A stretch of 64,000 nucleotides of DNA, taken from Anastrepha obliqua. Its lineage: Eukaryota > Arthropoda > Insecta > Diptera > Tephritidae. Position 1 is the first letter of the stretch; each line of letters starts with the position of its first letter. Positions 1 to 10,700 of the stretch are shown piece after piece. A program made the translations under genes and the position numbers. The notes beneath the pieces were generated by a model that had not been told where the DNA came from, made no database searches, and saw only the letters and a list, made by a program, of their open reading frames with translations. The stretch is taken from contig NC_072893.1 of the NCBI RefSeq assembly GCF_027943255.1, positions 102,121,784 through 102,185,783 on the forward strand, given 5' to 3'.

Positions 1-25
1 TGCTTTATACATGCATACATACATA

Positions 26-1312
26 CGAGGTGTGTTCAAAAAGTAACGCGAATTTTGAATTTTGGCAGATTACGTATATTCGAATCTCGATTTTTTGTGG
101 CGATATGTTGGTACTCATGTCTCTCACTCATGCCGACGAGTTCGCCCATTTTGAATGTTCAGTTGACACCTGCTTTGCTTGCTAGTGTTTCGGATCGCCT
201 TCGATTTTTACCTATTCAAAAAGATGGATCAAAGAACCTGTATCAAATTTTGTGTGAAAAACGAAATTAAGTGCGCGGATGCATTCCGAATGTTGACTGT
301 GTCATACGGAGAAACTACTTTGAACCAAAGCAACGTTTATCGGTGGTACAAAATGTTCTCAGAAGGCCGAGAAGATGTGAACGACGAAAAGCGTGCAGGC
401 GTGCCGGACGCCCGAGCACTTCAACAACAGACGAAAAAATTGATGAAAGAAGAAAGTGGTATTGGCCAATCGTCGAATCACCGTTAGAGAAGTTGCTGAG
501 AACCTAGACATTTTGATTGGCTTGTGCCATTCGATTTTTTTCAATGATTTGGGCGTGAGATGGGTCGCCACAAAATTCATACCAAAACAGCTCAACTTCG
601 ACCAAAAGCAGCATCGCATGACCGCGACGACCCAAACTTGCTGCAGAGGGTCATAACTGGTGACGAATTGTGGGTTTATGGTTATGACGTGGAAACAGCT
701 CAATCATCTCAATGGAAGCTGCCGCATAAACCAAGACCGAAAAAAGCGCGCCAAGTTCGGTCGAATGTAAAAGTTTTGCTTACCATTTTCTTCGATTGCA
801 GGGGCGTTGTGTATCACGAGTTCTTGCCACAGGGTAAAACGGTCAATAAGGAATATTACCTGCAAGTTATGTGCAATTTGCGCGAAGCAATCCGCCAGAA
901 ACGCCCGGATTTGTGGAAGAACAAAAATTAGCTCTTGCATCACGATAACGCCCCTGCTCACACATCGTTGCTTGTGTGCGACTTTTTGGCCAAAATACAC
1001 ACTAATGATGCCACAGCCACCGTATTCCCCAGATCTGGCCCCTTTTACCTTTTTTTTGTTCCCGAAACTGAAGAGGTCCATGAAAGGACGACACTACGTT
1101 ACGATTGACGAGATAAAGACGGCTTCGAAGGAGGAGCTGAAAAAGATAAAAAAAATGATTTTTTAAAGTACTTCGAAGGTTGGAAAAAACGTTGGCTCAA
1201 GTGTGTAATACCGCATGGGGACTACTTTGAAGGGGACAAAATAGATATTAATGAATAAATAAATAATTTTTGAAAAAACACAACATTCGTGATACTATTT
1301 GAACACACCTCG
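26..1312 (+). mobile_element. mariner element (DD34D type), complete ends, inactive
   Basis: The two ends are perfect 15-bp inverted repeats (cgaggtgtgttcaaa and its complement), flanked on both sides by TA, the target duplication of Tc1/mariner elements. The length of 1287 bp is normal for a mariner. The interior holds a broken transposase gene followed by an AT-rich tail before the right end. Related ends, with cgaggtg followed by a ttcaaaa-like stretch, occur at 16092 and 28666, so this is one of several related mariner lineages in the window. Confidence 0.93.
224..1258 (+). pseudogene. mariner transposase pseudogene
   Basis: Reading begins at an ATG giving MDQRTCIKFCVKNEIK, a typical mariner N-terminal helix-turn-helix start, followed by YRWYKMFSEGREDVND. 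The second HTH (RRITVREVAENL) is in another frame and is shortened. The first catalytic motif (ITGDELWVYGYDVET) and the YHEFLPQGKTVNKEYYL segment are in a third frame, which hits a stop at 929-931. The HHDNAPAHTS motif follows after that stop. The C-terminus, ending GDYFEGDKIDINE and a TAA at 1256-1258, is again in a different frame. At least three frameshifts and one nonsense codon make this a dead gene. The family call is firm; function is lost. Confidence 0.9.
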
Positions 1313-2417
1313 TACAGGTGTATTTATGAAGGGAAGCTCCTACTGTAAAACCAGTTTAATTAGATATTAATACTTTCATGCTCGTATATATGCATACTTA
1401 TCTACATATGTATGAATAAATAATGACAATGACATTGACAACGCGGAATTTGATATATAGCTTCCTTTAGCGCACATTCATATGTATATACCCCGCAAGA
1501 AATGCGGCTTGTCCTGCATATGTCTGCATAATGTCACTTTTAATCCCTTTGTATTATATATATATATTATAAATTGTTCGCTTTTGCCTGGGTATGTCCT
1601 ATGAAGGGATTAATTTAATTTCATTAAGATTGAAATACCTAACGCGGCCGAAAAAAACATAGAAGACTATGTCGGCAACTGATTTTGGTATACAGAAAAA
1701 TGTGTGGTATACACATCTTAAGAAAAAAAGGAAAAATAAAAATGTGCCATTCGGTTTTTAACAATTACTTTCGGAGCATTTCAGGGTATCCTTTTGTACC
1801 TGTGTAGCACTGGTCGTTCTCCGAATTCGAAATTTATATTTATGGGAAACAAAATTGAAATTTGGCTCACTCGTCTGTGATGGATGGCACTTGGCGTCCA
1901 TAGTTCAAAGCTTAGCACAGACAAACAAAATGTATTTGTAATTTTTCTGTTTTAAATACTTTGTAACTGTTAATACATAATTTTTTTTGTAATTCACTTG
2001 ATTTGAAAAATTCACTTGCCCGAGAATGGACTTGAAGCAGAGCCTTGAGAATCTTAAGCCGTTGTCTTCACATCATATCATTGTCATCATGCGTAAGTGG
2101 AGTGCTTATTACATTTTCCTCTAGCCTTGTTGCTTTCATGCTTCGGTGAAGTGATACGAAATTGTCTAATTAATTGCACCCCTTGGAAACTAATCCCAGA
2201 ATACTCTTTTTAGATATTGGCATACTTTTCTACCTAAATACATTCATGTTTACTTTTGTATGTATACTATAATGTGTACACTTTTTAAATATAATTACCA
2301 CGCGCATCCTCTTCCTTCCATTACATGGCGTGTCGACTGCTATCTAATTTGGTGCTCCATGTGGATTTCCAATAATAGTCACGGCTACGGACGGATACTT
2401 TTAAGTTTTTATATATC
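1313..2417. other. AT-rich DNA, nothing recognised
   Basis: No coding similarity, inverted ends or tandem array stands out between the first mariner and the LINE tail. There is a short (TA)n run near 1555-1570. Confidence 0.5.
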
Positions 2418-4210
2418 TTTTTTTTTTTAACATCTCAAGTAACGACAAAATTTTATGAAAAGAGATCATGCGGTTTGGTCCTTTTTAATCTTCTCGTGAG
2501 GTCATCAGTTACAAGTAGTTTGGCTGCTTCATCATTGATGTGCTGCTGAAATCTCTCTTTATGTTTATTTGCGAATTTTTTTATGATATCCGTAATGGTG
2601 TCTATATTAAGAACCTTATGTAGATTGCAATTACGAATGTACCACGGCGCTCTAACGATGTCGCGTAATACTTTATTTTGGAATCGTTGAATGATGTTTT
2701 TGTTGCTTTCACTGGTGCAGCCCCAGAGCTGTATGCCATATGACCACACTGGTTTCAATATTTGGTTGTATAAAAGTATTTTGTTATAAATAGAGAGTTT
2801 AGAATGTCGGCCTAACAGCCAATACATTTTCTTATATTTAAGAATTAACTCCTCGTGTTTTTTCTTGACATGTGCTTTCCATCTCAGTTTAGCATCTAAG
2901 GTCATTCCTAGATATTTTGCCGTATTTGCATGCGGTATTGCCGTATTATTGATAAATATTGGTTTAAATTTATATTTCTATTAGTGAAGTCAACATGCAC
3001 AGACTTAGTTTCGTTTAACTTGACACGCCATAGTGTTTTTCATCAGTTGCTAATACTGCAGTATCATCGGCAAATGTTGCAGTTGTTGTATTGCTGCATG
3101 TGGGTATATCGTTAGTATACAAGAGATACAAAACTGGCCCGAGTACACTGCCTTGCGGGACACCTGCATTAATATCTTTCAGTTCTGAATAGACATCTGC
3201 TTGCTTTATTCTAAAGTATCTGCTCGTTAAGTAGGATTTTAAAATGTTTGAGTACTGGATTGGTAGAACTGCTTGAAGTTTATAGATTAGTCCCTCATGT
3301 CAAACTTTATCAAAAGCTTGCGATACATCCAGGAATACCGCAGAACAGATTTGTTTTTCTTCCAGTGATTACTCAATTACATGAGTAATGCGGTGCACTT
3401 GATCAATCGTTGAGTGCTCATTTCGAAAACCAAATTGATGGTTTGGTACAAGGCATTTTGCATCTAACAATGGTTTTAATCTTTTTAGCAAGATTTTTGC
3501 AAAAAGCTTAGATAAAATTGGTAACAACGATATTGGTCGGTATGATGTCACATCGTGTGGTGGCTTTCCTGGTTTTGGAAGCATAATAACTTCCGCTGCG
3601 GTACATATTCTAAACGAAATGCGGCATTAATCAAATGTGTCAATTTGACAATAGCATTATTGGGCAATTCTTTTAATATTTTCGCTGTTATAAGATCATA
3701 ACCGGGTGCTTTTTTGCTATCTATTTTATTTTTAATAGTGTCCTTTACCTCTTTAAAGGAAGTCAAGGGGATTTTATCGATTTTTTGTCGAATAGGATGA
3801 GGTATATTTTCTAACTCATCTCCTTCGTTAGGATGAAAAATGTTTTGAAGATATTCGGAAAATCTCTCAGCTTTTTGTTCGTTAGATTTGGCCCAGCTGC
3901 GATCATAATTTTTTATTGGTGGGGAATGCATAATAGGCCTTTTCAAGGTCTTAGTTGCCTTCCAAAGTGAATAGTCCGTACGTTTATCGCTCGTTAAATT
4001 TTCTAGAGCATCTCAAATGGAGTCATTTTTAAGTTGTTTTATTTCTTCTTTTAGTTGTGTAGAGAGTTTATTGAGTTTGGCTTTGTCTTGTGGTGCTCTG
4101 GTTTGTTGCCATTTTCTTCTCAATCTACGTTTATTTTTTATTAGCATTAAAATCTCCCTCGGATAACTATTTCCTTTAAGTATTCTTTTTATTTCCGGTG
4201 TGCATTGCCA
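2418..4210 (-). mobile_element. Jockey-clade LINE, 5'-truncated
   Basis: A minus-strand non-LTR retrotransposon copy. Its 3' end is a poly(A) tract, read as poly(T) at 2418-2428, and its 5' end is cut off inside ORF2 near 4210. The short sequence (a)tatatc lies just outside both ends (2411-2417 and 4210-4216) and may be a 6-7 bp target-site duplication. The copy covers the ORF2 linker, reverse transcriptase and C-terminal domain, and lacks the endonuclease and ORF1. 5' truncation plus a poly(A) tail is the usual product of target-primed reverse transcription. Confidence 0.82.
2453..4210 (-). pseudogene. LINE ORF2 (reverse transcriptase) pseudogene, Jockey clade
   Basis: Read on the minus strand in several frames. 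A basic linker comes first (WQCTPEIKRILKGNSYPRE, then an RRLRRKWQQ-like stretch at 4060-4200). Next are the RT fingers (KKAPGYDLITAKILKELPNN; KPGKPPHDVTSYRPISLLPI) and FGFRNEHSTIDQVHR. The catalytic palm follows (AGVPQGSVLGPVLY, then FADDTAVLATD near 3040-3170). Last is the thumb/C-terminus (KKMYWLLGRHSKL, LKPVWSYGIQLWG, RAPWYIRN). Frameshifts and stops separate these blocks, so no full protein can be made. The ending RRLKRTKPHDLFS is a typical Jockey C-terminus. Confidence 0.88.
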
Positions 4211-5334
4211 TATATCAAAATTTTAATATTTTACCTGTTGAGACTATTTGATACAGCTACCAGCTACAAATTGTTACCACGCCTATTTTCCAAAAGCTTT
4301 AGATTGCATATTTCTTTCAACATGTAAACATTTAAAAAATATATGTATAGTTTGAATCAATAAAAATTAATATTTTCAAACTTTAAACCTATGTTTTTTA
4401 ATAAATATATTTTTATATGAAATCTAATATGTGTCAAAAATGATACATACCACGAATTATGAAGTATTTTTAAAGCTCGGTCTATAGTTAATGGACGAAC
4501 TTGCTTTCATTATTACTGAGGCTTCGCTTTTTTTCATTTTTAAAAATTACTGTAATATTGAACATAGCACCAATTAGCCGGTTAGTAACTATAAGCCATG
4601 GAAAACTTAGGCAGTTGAACAACCCGTAAAAGTCATCTAAACCTTTTATGCAAATAATTGTCCTGCAAGTAGATTTTTAGCGGAATGGTATCAACAAATT
4701 GGTCGAGAGGTGGGAAGATGTAAATAGCAACGCCGAATATATAATTGATTAACTTATTGCACAGGTGTTCGAAATACAATTTACTCGTGCTTGAACGAAG
4801 GATTTGGATTTTTTTTTTCAATTACAAAATGTCAAGCAAATTTGACCGAAACTTTCATTTTTTTGCAAAAATATCTGTCAAAATTCCAATTTTTACTTTT
4901 TTTCTTTCCTTCGATCAAGCACGAGTTTGTGGTCTTAACTAAAGCACTTATTTTTGTTTTTTCATTTTTGATGAGCCTGTCAGGAGTTATGCTGACAACG
5001 CGGACGCGCCTTTTTTTCGAGGGGTCTCCGGAAATGACGTCACAATGGAGGAGTTTTAATTTGATCTTTTTTTTGAAAATTTCAAAAATTATTCTTTAAA
5101 TATGTATCTATAAGACAGAAAAAAGTTTGAATTAAATAAATAATTCTTTACATAGAAAAAAATATATTGAAAATAGGCCTTTTCTTACCCGACGAAACCC
5201 ATGTAACCCCTTAATACTAGTCCTATCGATTAGCACTACTACCATTAAATGCATTACATCCGGTTCTAGTTAACCTAGAGGTTCGCTGCCTCAGACTAAT
5301 GGAATACGTGCAGTTTTCTTTTTGCCTAGGTAAT
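4211..5334. other. AT-rich spacer with one inverted repeat
   Basis: No coding similarity seen. The only structure I can support is the inverted repeat at 4783-4926, listed separately. A GC-richer stretch around 4990-5050 is compositionally odd, but I cannot assign it. Confidence 0.45.
4783..4926. repeat. Inverted repeat, 20-bp arms, about 104-bp loop
   Basis: The left arm actcgtgcttgaacgaagga (4783-4802) pairs with the complement of 4907-4926 with a single mismatch. The loop is T-rich and non-coding. The arms are too long to expect by chance here, but there is no evident target duplication, so it may be a small foldback/MITE relic or simply a local inversion. Confidence 0.5.
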
Positions 5335-5640
5335 ACAGTTGCACAAGATAGAGCCTGGAGTACCAAATCTGGTAGGGTGGATGAATAGGAATCATGGCGA
5401 TATTGACTACTACCTAGCTCAGATATTCACCGGGCACGGCTACTTCCTGGCATACCTACATCGCTTCCAACTGGCCGACAGCCCTTTTCGTCCGAGTTGC
5501 TCGAATACAGTCGAGAGCGCAGAACATGTGGCTTTTCACTGCAAACGTTTCAGTGAAGAACGAGTAGTGCTGGAAATTGCAAGGCGGGTAAGCCGGCTAG
5601 ATAAGGAATCTGTGAGGTAGCTTTCCCGCAAAATGAGAGT
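5335..5640 (+). pseudogene. LINE ORF2 C-terminal fragment (R1-like)
   Basis: An open stretch reads VGWMNRNHGDIDYYLAQIFT, then GHGYFLAYLHRF, then CSNTVESAEHVAFHCKRF. The order GHG-x-YLHRF followed by C...EHV-FHC is the cysteine/histidine knuckle near the end of ORF2 in R1-type LINEs, just after the RT/RNase H region. Only this tail is present; the first cysteine pair is partly decayed (FRPSCSN). The reading stops at 5618-5620. No reverse transcriptase lies upstream, so this is a small relic. Confidence 0.7.
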
Positions 5641-7071
5641 ATTGGGATCACGTAGGCTACCTGCGGTCTGCTCTTGGTGAGCGCTGTGTAAGTACACAAA
5701 CTTGTAACGCCACTAATGGTTAAGACATGCTCAATGAATCTTCTAAGGTTAAAAAATCTCAGCTCTCAGATTTCGTGGGTGTTCTTACAGAACTTTGTGC
5801 GCGAGGTATACGTGCTGTGAGACCCGGCATTACATCGAGTCTGTTTTGTGTTAGTTGTGTAAAGAATGAGATGGTATTAACTCACCACTTCTTTCTGCTT
5901 CGAGGATCTAAGATTTAAGTATCTTGCTCTAGCTCTCATCTCTTTGCTACGTCTTCAGTAAGACCAACTGCAGTAAGAAGAGTTTTACACCACTAATTCA
6001 GTCATTGTTCGGCCATCGTTAACAAATACACATACTCATATATATGGAATTCGTTTTCCGTTCAAATAAAAATCGGTTTAAACGTTTAAAATTTTTTATT
6101 TAACTTTATGTTATAATACAAACGCGTCCGGCCACTCCTGTGCTTCTATTCGAAAATAAAGTTCGTTTTCCTAACGTTTTAGTTTCGAGCCCTTCTCGTT
6201 CGGTCAGTGATGCCCATTACAATTAAATTCGTTCAACATGCATAGATGCATTTACTTATGTTATAATCTAAAAATTATGTTCACTTCTGGTAGTCCTTCG
6301 TTCGTCTGTCAATGCCACATATAAATGCAAATGTTTTGCCAAAAAAAAAATTCAAAATATCAGCACAGTGTAATTAAGAAGTCTCGGACTGAACATACAT
6401 ATGTAGAGAGAATGTGAATTTGATCGAAATTTTTGTAAACCTGTAAAAGGAAATTTTATTTTTTTTTCTTCTTTTCTTTTGGTACACATTATTGATTGGA
6501 AACATAACAATCAAACTTTCGTATTTTTAACTCATTTCATTCTTCATCCTTTCAACAATACTTACATATGTACATATATGCGTACATATGTACAAGTAGC
6601 AGAAAGAACCTTGCGGGAGAGGCTACGAATCGGTCGTCTACTGACTTGTGGGCGAAAAGCAATGCTTAAGTCCAGAGTAAATATCATACAAGTGAGAAAA
6701 ATTGCTTTGCCCGGATGGCGGTGAAAGCAAAATGGGTTTCGATTGCCAGCATAATATGGAGTTAGGAGCCAAAAAACAACTTATCTACGATAACTAGCGG
6801 TTCAAAGTAAATATCATGGCCACGGAACAATGCACATATAAACTTTTGCCAAACGGCTCTGGCAAACAGAGAGAGCTGTATGTAACTCGAATGCTGGTAA
6901 AGTCAAGAAGAATGTACAAGAGCTGGTGTAAATATTTTGGAGAATAAATACATGAGAAACAACCTGCACCGGGTGTTACGCGGTAAAGCATTGTCTAAAT
7001 TTATGTTGGTGAAAAGAAAGCATATTGGAAATATCAAGCAACAGTCATTTAAAAATTATCTTTAAGCTATA
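5641..7071. other. No recognised feature
   Basis: AT-rich sequence with several short open frames but no motif I recognise on either strand. Short (CATATG)-type simple sequence occurs near 6560-6595. Confidence 0.5.
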
Positions 7072-8364
7072 CGAGGGGTGCCTTTTATATGTCGGGATTA
7101 GAGAACAAAAAAAATTTTAATCATCAAAAATCATTTTATTGTTTTTCAAAATATTCTCCATGAAGATCTATACACTTTTGCATGCGTTTGAACCAATTGT
7201 CGAAGCACTTTTGCTACTCTGAATGAAGTACCTCCAAAACATGCATTCTGAATGTCGCAACCGCTTCTTCAGGTGTCGAAAAACGTTGACCTCTCAGTTT
7301 GTTTTTTACGCACGGGAATAAAAAGGAGTCATTCGGTGCCAAGTCAGGACTATACGCCGGATGACCCATTAATTCGATGTTTTGGGTGCTCAGAAATGCA
7401 GTTGTTTGAGCCGATGTGTGAGAGCTCGCATTGTCCTGGTGAAGAGTGATCCGTCTTTGGCGATTGGTTTTCCTAATTTCTTGGAAGACAACTGGCAAAC
7501 AAATGGTTGTGTATCACTCAGAATTTGCTGTTCTGCGTTGCTCTAGTGGTATGGTTGTGACATGTCCAGTTTTTCCGAAAAACAGGCCACCATTTGCTTG
7601 GAAGTGCTTCGTGCGCGAACAACTTTGGTTGAATTTGGTTCATCTTGAAACACCCATACAGTCGACTGCTGTTTACTTTCGGGCTCATACGCGTAAATCC
7701 ACGATTCATCATCTGTCACGATGTCATAGACGTGTTTCGAAGCCCCGCGATCGTATTTTTTTGAGCATTTCCTTCGACCAATTGACACGAACCTTTTTTT
7801 GAGCGATTTGCAAATTGTGTGGGATCCAACGCGAACAAATTTTTTTGACAGTCAAATGTCAAATGCAATATTGATGCTGGTGCTGGTCCCACTAATGCCT
7901 AAGATTGTCTCAATCTCACGATAGGTCACATGACGATCTTGCAATATCAGTTCGCGCACAGCATCAATGGTTTTCGGAACAACAACTGATTTTGGACGAC
8001 CTTCACGAAATTCGTCTTGGAGTGAACTACGACCACGATTGAATTCACCATACCATCGATAAACACTGGTTCTTGATGGAGCTTCATCGCCAAAAAATGA
8101 ATTAAGTTCATCCATGCAATGTTGCTGAGTTAATCCACGTCGAAAGTTGTAAAAAATAATCGCACGAAAATGTTGACGATTTAATTCCATTTTTGGACCG
8201 AGATGAATCTTTTAAGTTACTGTAAACAACACAAATAGCGCTGGTATTTCAAAACGTCCTGAGTACGTAAAAGCCAAAAAATGTCAAACTTTGCGATACA
8301 GCTGTCAGTTGCCAGATTGCAACACCAGGGTTGCCAAATCCCGACATATAAAAGGCACCCCTCG
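7072..8364 (-). mobile_element. mariner element (DD34D), degraded copy of the intact one at 54494
   Basis: Perfect 28-bp terminal inverted repeats (cgaggggtgccttttatatg... and complement), flanked by TA at 7070-7071 and 8365-8366. The 1293-bp length is within one base of the copy at 54494-55785, and the two are nearly identical along their length. The transposase is on the minus strand in both. Near-identity implies recent transposition of this lineage. Confidence 0.95.
7136..8190 (-). pseudogene. mariner transposase pseudogene
   Basis: Starts MELNRQHFRAIIFYNF on the minus strand at 8190 and matches the intact 350-residue protein encoded at 54559-55611. It is broken by a small indel near 7860-7880 (after ILGISGTS), by frameshifts near 7780 and 7540, and by a TGG-to-TAG change near 7212 that cuts off the last ~27 residues. 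The catalytic motifs TDDESWIYAYEPE, HQDNASSHTS and YSPDLAPNDSFLFP remain readable. The first motif has GDE changed to DDE and the last has NDFF changed to NDSF; the aspartates themselves are kept. It is non-functional as it stands. Confidence 0.93.
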
Positions 8365-8618
8365 TATTGGGCTTGTTACCGCATTTTATTCGTTGCAAAC
8401 TGCAATCGATTGGGAACTGGTGTGTGTGTACATAAATTATGCTGGTAAGATACAGAGTGGTGCTAAACACTTTTGGAAATACAGATTGGCAGAAAAATAT
8501 TGATCAGTTATTAGCCAGTAGAGGAATCAAAATTTATACGTCATTTTCATATCTCGACTTTCATTTAAACTCACCAAAATTTTTATTTTAATCTGTCATC
8601 TTTATTAGCAATCCATTG
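8365..8618. other. Spacer, nothing recognised
   Basis: Short AT-rich interval between a mariner and a transposase relic. Confidence 0.5.
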
Positions 8619-8850
8619 GAAGTTGACGTGCCAATATTTAAAGGAATCTACTCCTTCATTTCCAACTATGCATCAATGGGTTTCAGAGTTTAAACGTATA
8701 CTCACAGTGCAACAACACCAGAAATCATTGAGCAAGGTGTATAATTTGGTTTACTTGGATTTAGGTTTGAATAAGCTTGAAACTGGGATATCATTTTGTA
8801 GAGCGTCTGGAAAGCCACTACAGAGCTGGTATCAAATTATTTTAGGATCA
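8619..8850 (+). pseudogene. Possible mariner transposase N-terminal relic
   Basis: One frame reads STPSFPTMHQWVSEFKR and another continues TTPEIIEQ and VYNLVYLDLGLNKLET. This resembles the mariner order of first HTH (x-SPS-x-T-x-x-W-x-x-EFKR), a linker (TTPEIxxxVHxLVLxDRR) and the start of the second HTH. No inverted ends or catalytic domain were found. The resemblance is weak and could be partly fortuitous. Confidence 0.4.
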
Positions 8851-8911
8851 TTGAAATAAGAATTTTGAACTTTAAAAAGATTATACTAAATGAAGATTTT
8901 AATTTTATTCA

Positions 8912-9172
8912 GCTGCCGCAGCCGAATGAGTTTGTGCGTGGCTACCATTCGGTAGGATCCGACTTCGGAAACTATTGTGGGCATTAAATATGAAAATGTC
9001 AAAAAGGCCTTCTCTAATAGCGATCGCTCCTTGGCAGGACATGGCAAATTTCTGAGTGCATTTCTATCAAAAAAGAACTTCTCATTAAAACTATCTGTCC
9101 CTTGGAGGCGGCATATATTTGTTGTTCTCTTCATTTATGGAAAAACATCAGAATGCACATCACAAATGGGAT
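8912..9172 (+). mobile_element. tRNA-derived SINE, degraded, nearly full length
   Basis: The head (gccgcagccgaatgag then gtgcgtggctaccattcgg) matches the SINE heads at 37520-37605 (minus) and 36368-36495. The middle (ctaatagcgatcgctccttg, ggcaggacatggcaaatt) and the following segment (tgcatttctatca ... ctgtcccttggaggcgg) match the 3'-half copy at 15413-15570. The B box is lost here. Comparing the window's copies shows a common layout of tRNA-like head, unique body and an AT tail. Confidence 0.72.
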
Positions 9173-9177
9173 TACAC

Positions 9178-9352
9178 TTTTGGACGAAATTTTTGTTGAA
9201 CGAGATTTTCAGAATTTTGGGCATCGTCTTCTATTACACGTAAGCATACAATATCCTTTTTTCTCCAAATTAACACCTTTCCAGGTCTAGTTGGTATGTT
9301 TTGGTCATCTGGAATTTTTAATTTACTTTCATTTCAGCCTATTCTCCACTCT
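9178..9352 (+). repeat. First unit of a diverged tandem duplication
   Basis: The sequence cttttggacgaaatttttgt occurs at 9178 and again at 9353. Further shared landmarks follow each copy: aagcata(c/t)aatatcctttt, at 9242 and 10744, and a stretch ending ctttcatttcag, at 9338 and 10810. The second unit is interrupted by the DD41D element at 9380-10698. Removing that element leaves two units of roughly 170 bp. Confidence 0.5.
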
Positions 9353-9379
9353 TTTGGACGAAATTTTTGTTGATTGATA

Positions 9380-10698
9380 CAGGGTGGCTGATGAATGCCG
9401 CTACCAAAAAAAAATTGAATAACTTTTTTCTTTTTAAGTTATCTGTTCCATTTTTGTTTTAATTTGCAGATTGATCTTTAAAATTTATTAAAATGGATAA
9501 CTGGGACACGCAAACAAGAATTTGGATAGTCCGCCGCTATCACGCACTGGAGTCCGTAGTTTTGGTACAGAGAGAGTACAGGCGGATGTTTGGCGGCGAT
9601 CCCCCGAGCAGATGGACCATAATGAGACTGGTGAATAATTTTGCTGAGCAAGGAACAGTCGCAAGAAGGCCTTATCATCGAAACCCACCAGTTCGGACGG
9701 AGGAAACGATCGCTGCTGTAGCTGCAGCTATACAAAGCAATCCAAGGGTTTCAACAAGAAGCTTATCTGCTCAACTTGGTGTCAGCCGACAGTCTTTGCA
9801 AACAATAATGCACAAAGATTTAGACTTATTTCCCTACAAAATTCAAATGGTTAACAAACTGAATGCAGCAGACTTGCCGATTCGCTTGGAATTTTGCCAG
9901 AAGATCCTGCAAATGGTGGAAGAAGACCAAAACTTGTTAAACTGCCTTTTCATGTCTGATGAGGCCCATTTCGATTTAAACGGCAATGTGAACAAACAAA
10001 ATTGTCGAATATGGAGTACTTCTAACCAACAGATACTCCACGAGACGGAATTGCATCCTCTTCGCGTGACAGTGTGGTGTGCGGTTTCTTCACGCTGTAT
10101 TGTCGGGCCTTATTTTTTTGAAGAAAATGGTCACACCGTTACGGTTACTGGAGACCGTTATTTGAAAATGCTGAAAGAATTTTTCTATCCAGAACTACGC
10201 CGAAAGAGAATTCCTTTCAACTCTGTGTGGTTTCAACAAGATGGGGCAACGTCTCACATAGCCCAGACTGTTATGACAGAGTTGCTACGAAAATTTCCCA
10301 ATAAACTGATTTCAAGAAACTCCGAATTTCGTTGGCCCCCCAGGTCGCCTGACCTTACTGCACCTGACTTTTTCTTGTGGGGTTTATGTAAACAAGAAGT
10401 TTATAAAACAAAGCCAACAAATTTGGATAAACTAAAACAATCCATTCGGGCAACAATTGCGGCTATTCCTGTCGCAACTCTCAAAGCAGCAATGAACAAC
10501 TTTTTACTAAGATGCCGCACTTGTGTCAACGAGCATGGGGGGAATTTAAATTCAATTATTTTTTAAAACTATTGTAGTTAAGCTACATTTAATAAAATTT
10601 TATGACCTTCAACTTGAAAAAAAAAATAAATGAATTCCATACTCTAAAAAAAAAGTTATTTGAGTTTCTTAATGTAGCAAAATTCATCAGCCACCCTG
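9380..10698 (+). mobile_element. DD41D Tc1/mariner element, structurally intact
   Basis: Ends are perfect for 17 bp (cagggtggctgatgaat) and continue with partial matching (gcta after three mismatches). The element is flanked by TA at 9378-9379 and 10699-10700. Its 1319 bp hold one uninterrupted transposase frame with short untranslated ends and an AATAAA-like signal near 10590. This combination of intact ends and intact gene makes it a candidate autonomous element. It landed inside the second unit of a local tandem duplication. Confidence 0.95.
9493..10566 (+). CDS. DD41D mariner transposase, full length and uninterrupted
   Basis: A 357-residue transposase that would cut the element out and insert it at TA, acting in the nucleus. 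Residues ~1-120 hold two helix-turn-helix regions (VLVQREYRRMFGGDPPSRWT; STRSLSAQLGVSRQSLQTIM) that would bind the inverted ends. The catalytic aspartates are D156 (FMSDEAHFDLNG), D250 (WFQQDGATSH) and D292 (TAPDFFLWG). There are 41 residues between the second and third, the spacing of the rosa/Visitor-type DD41D group rather than the DD34D of classic mariners. The ATG at 9493 has A at -3, a good start context, and lies 113 bp inside the left end. No frameshift, stop or missing key residue is seen. Activity is not shown by sequence alone. Confidence 0.95.
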   Translation: MDNWDTQTRIWIVRRYHALESVVLVQREYRRMFGGDPPSRWTIMRLVNNFAEQGTVARRPYHRNPPVRTEETIAAVAAAIQSNPRVSTRSLSAQLGVSRQSLQTIMHKDLDLFPYKIQMVNKLNAADLPIRLEFCQKILQMVEEDQNLLNCLFMSDEAHFDLNGNVNKQNCRIWSTSNQQILHETELHPLRVTVWCAVSSRCIVGPYFFEENGHTVTVTGDRYLKMLKEFFYPELRRKRIPFNSVWFQQDGATSHIAQTVMTELLRKFPNKLISRNSEFRWPPRSPDLTAPDFFLWGLCKQEVYKTKPTNLDKLKQSIRATIAAIPVATLKAAMNNFLLRCRTCVNEHGGNLNSIIF

Positions 10699-10700
10699 TA

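Noticed and set aside
7446..7802. 118-codon plus-strand open frame
   Set aside because: It is the antisense shadow of the minus-strand mariner transposase, as is the similar frame at 54869-55072.
9240..9352. Splice-like signals (acacgtaagc ... catttcag) suggesting an intron
   Set aside because: The putative upstream exon is SINE sequence and no coding frame continues; treated as part of a tandem duplication.
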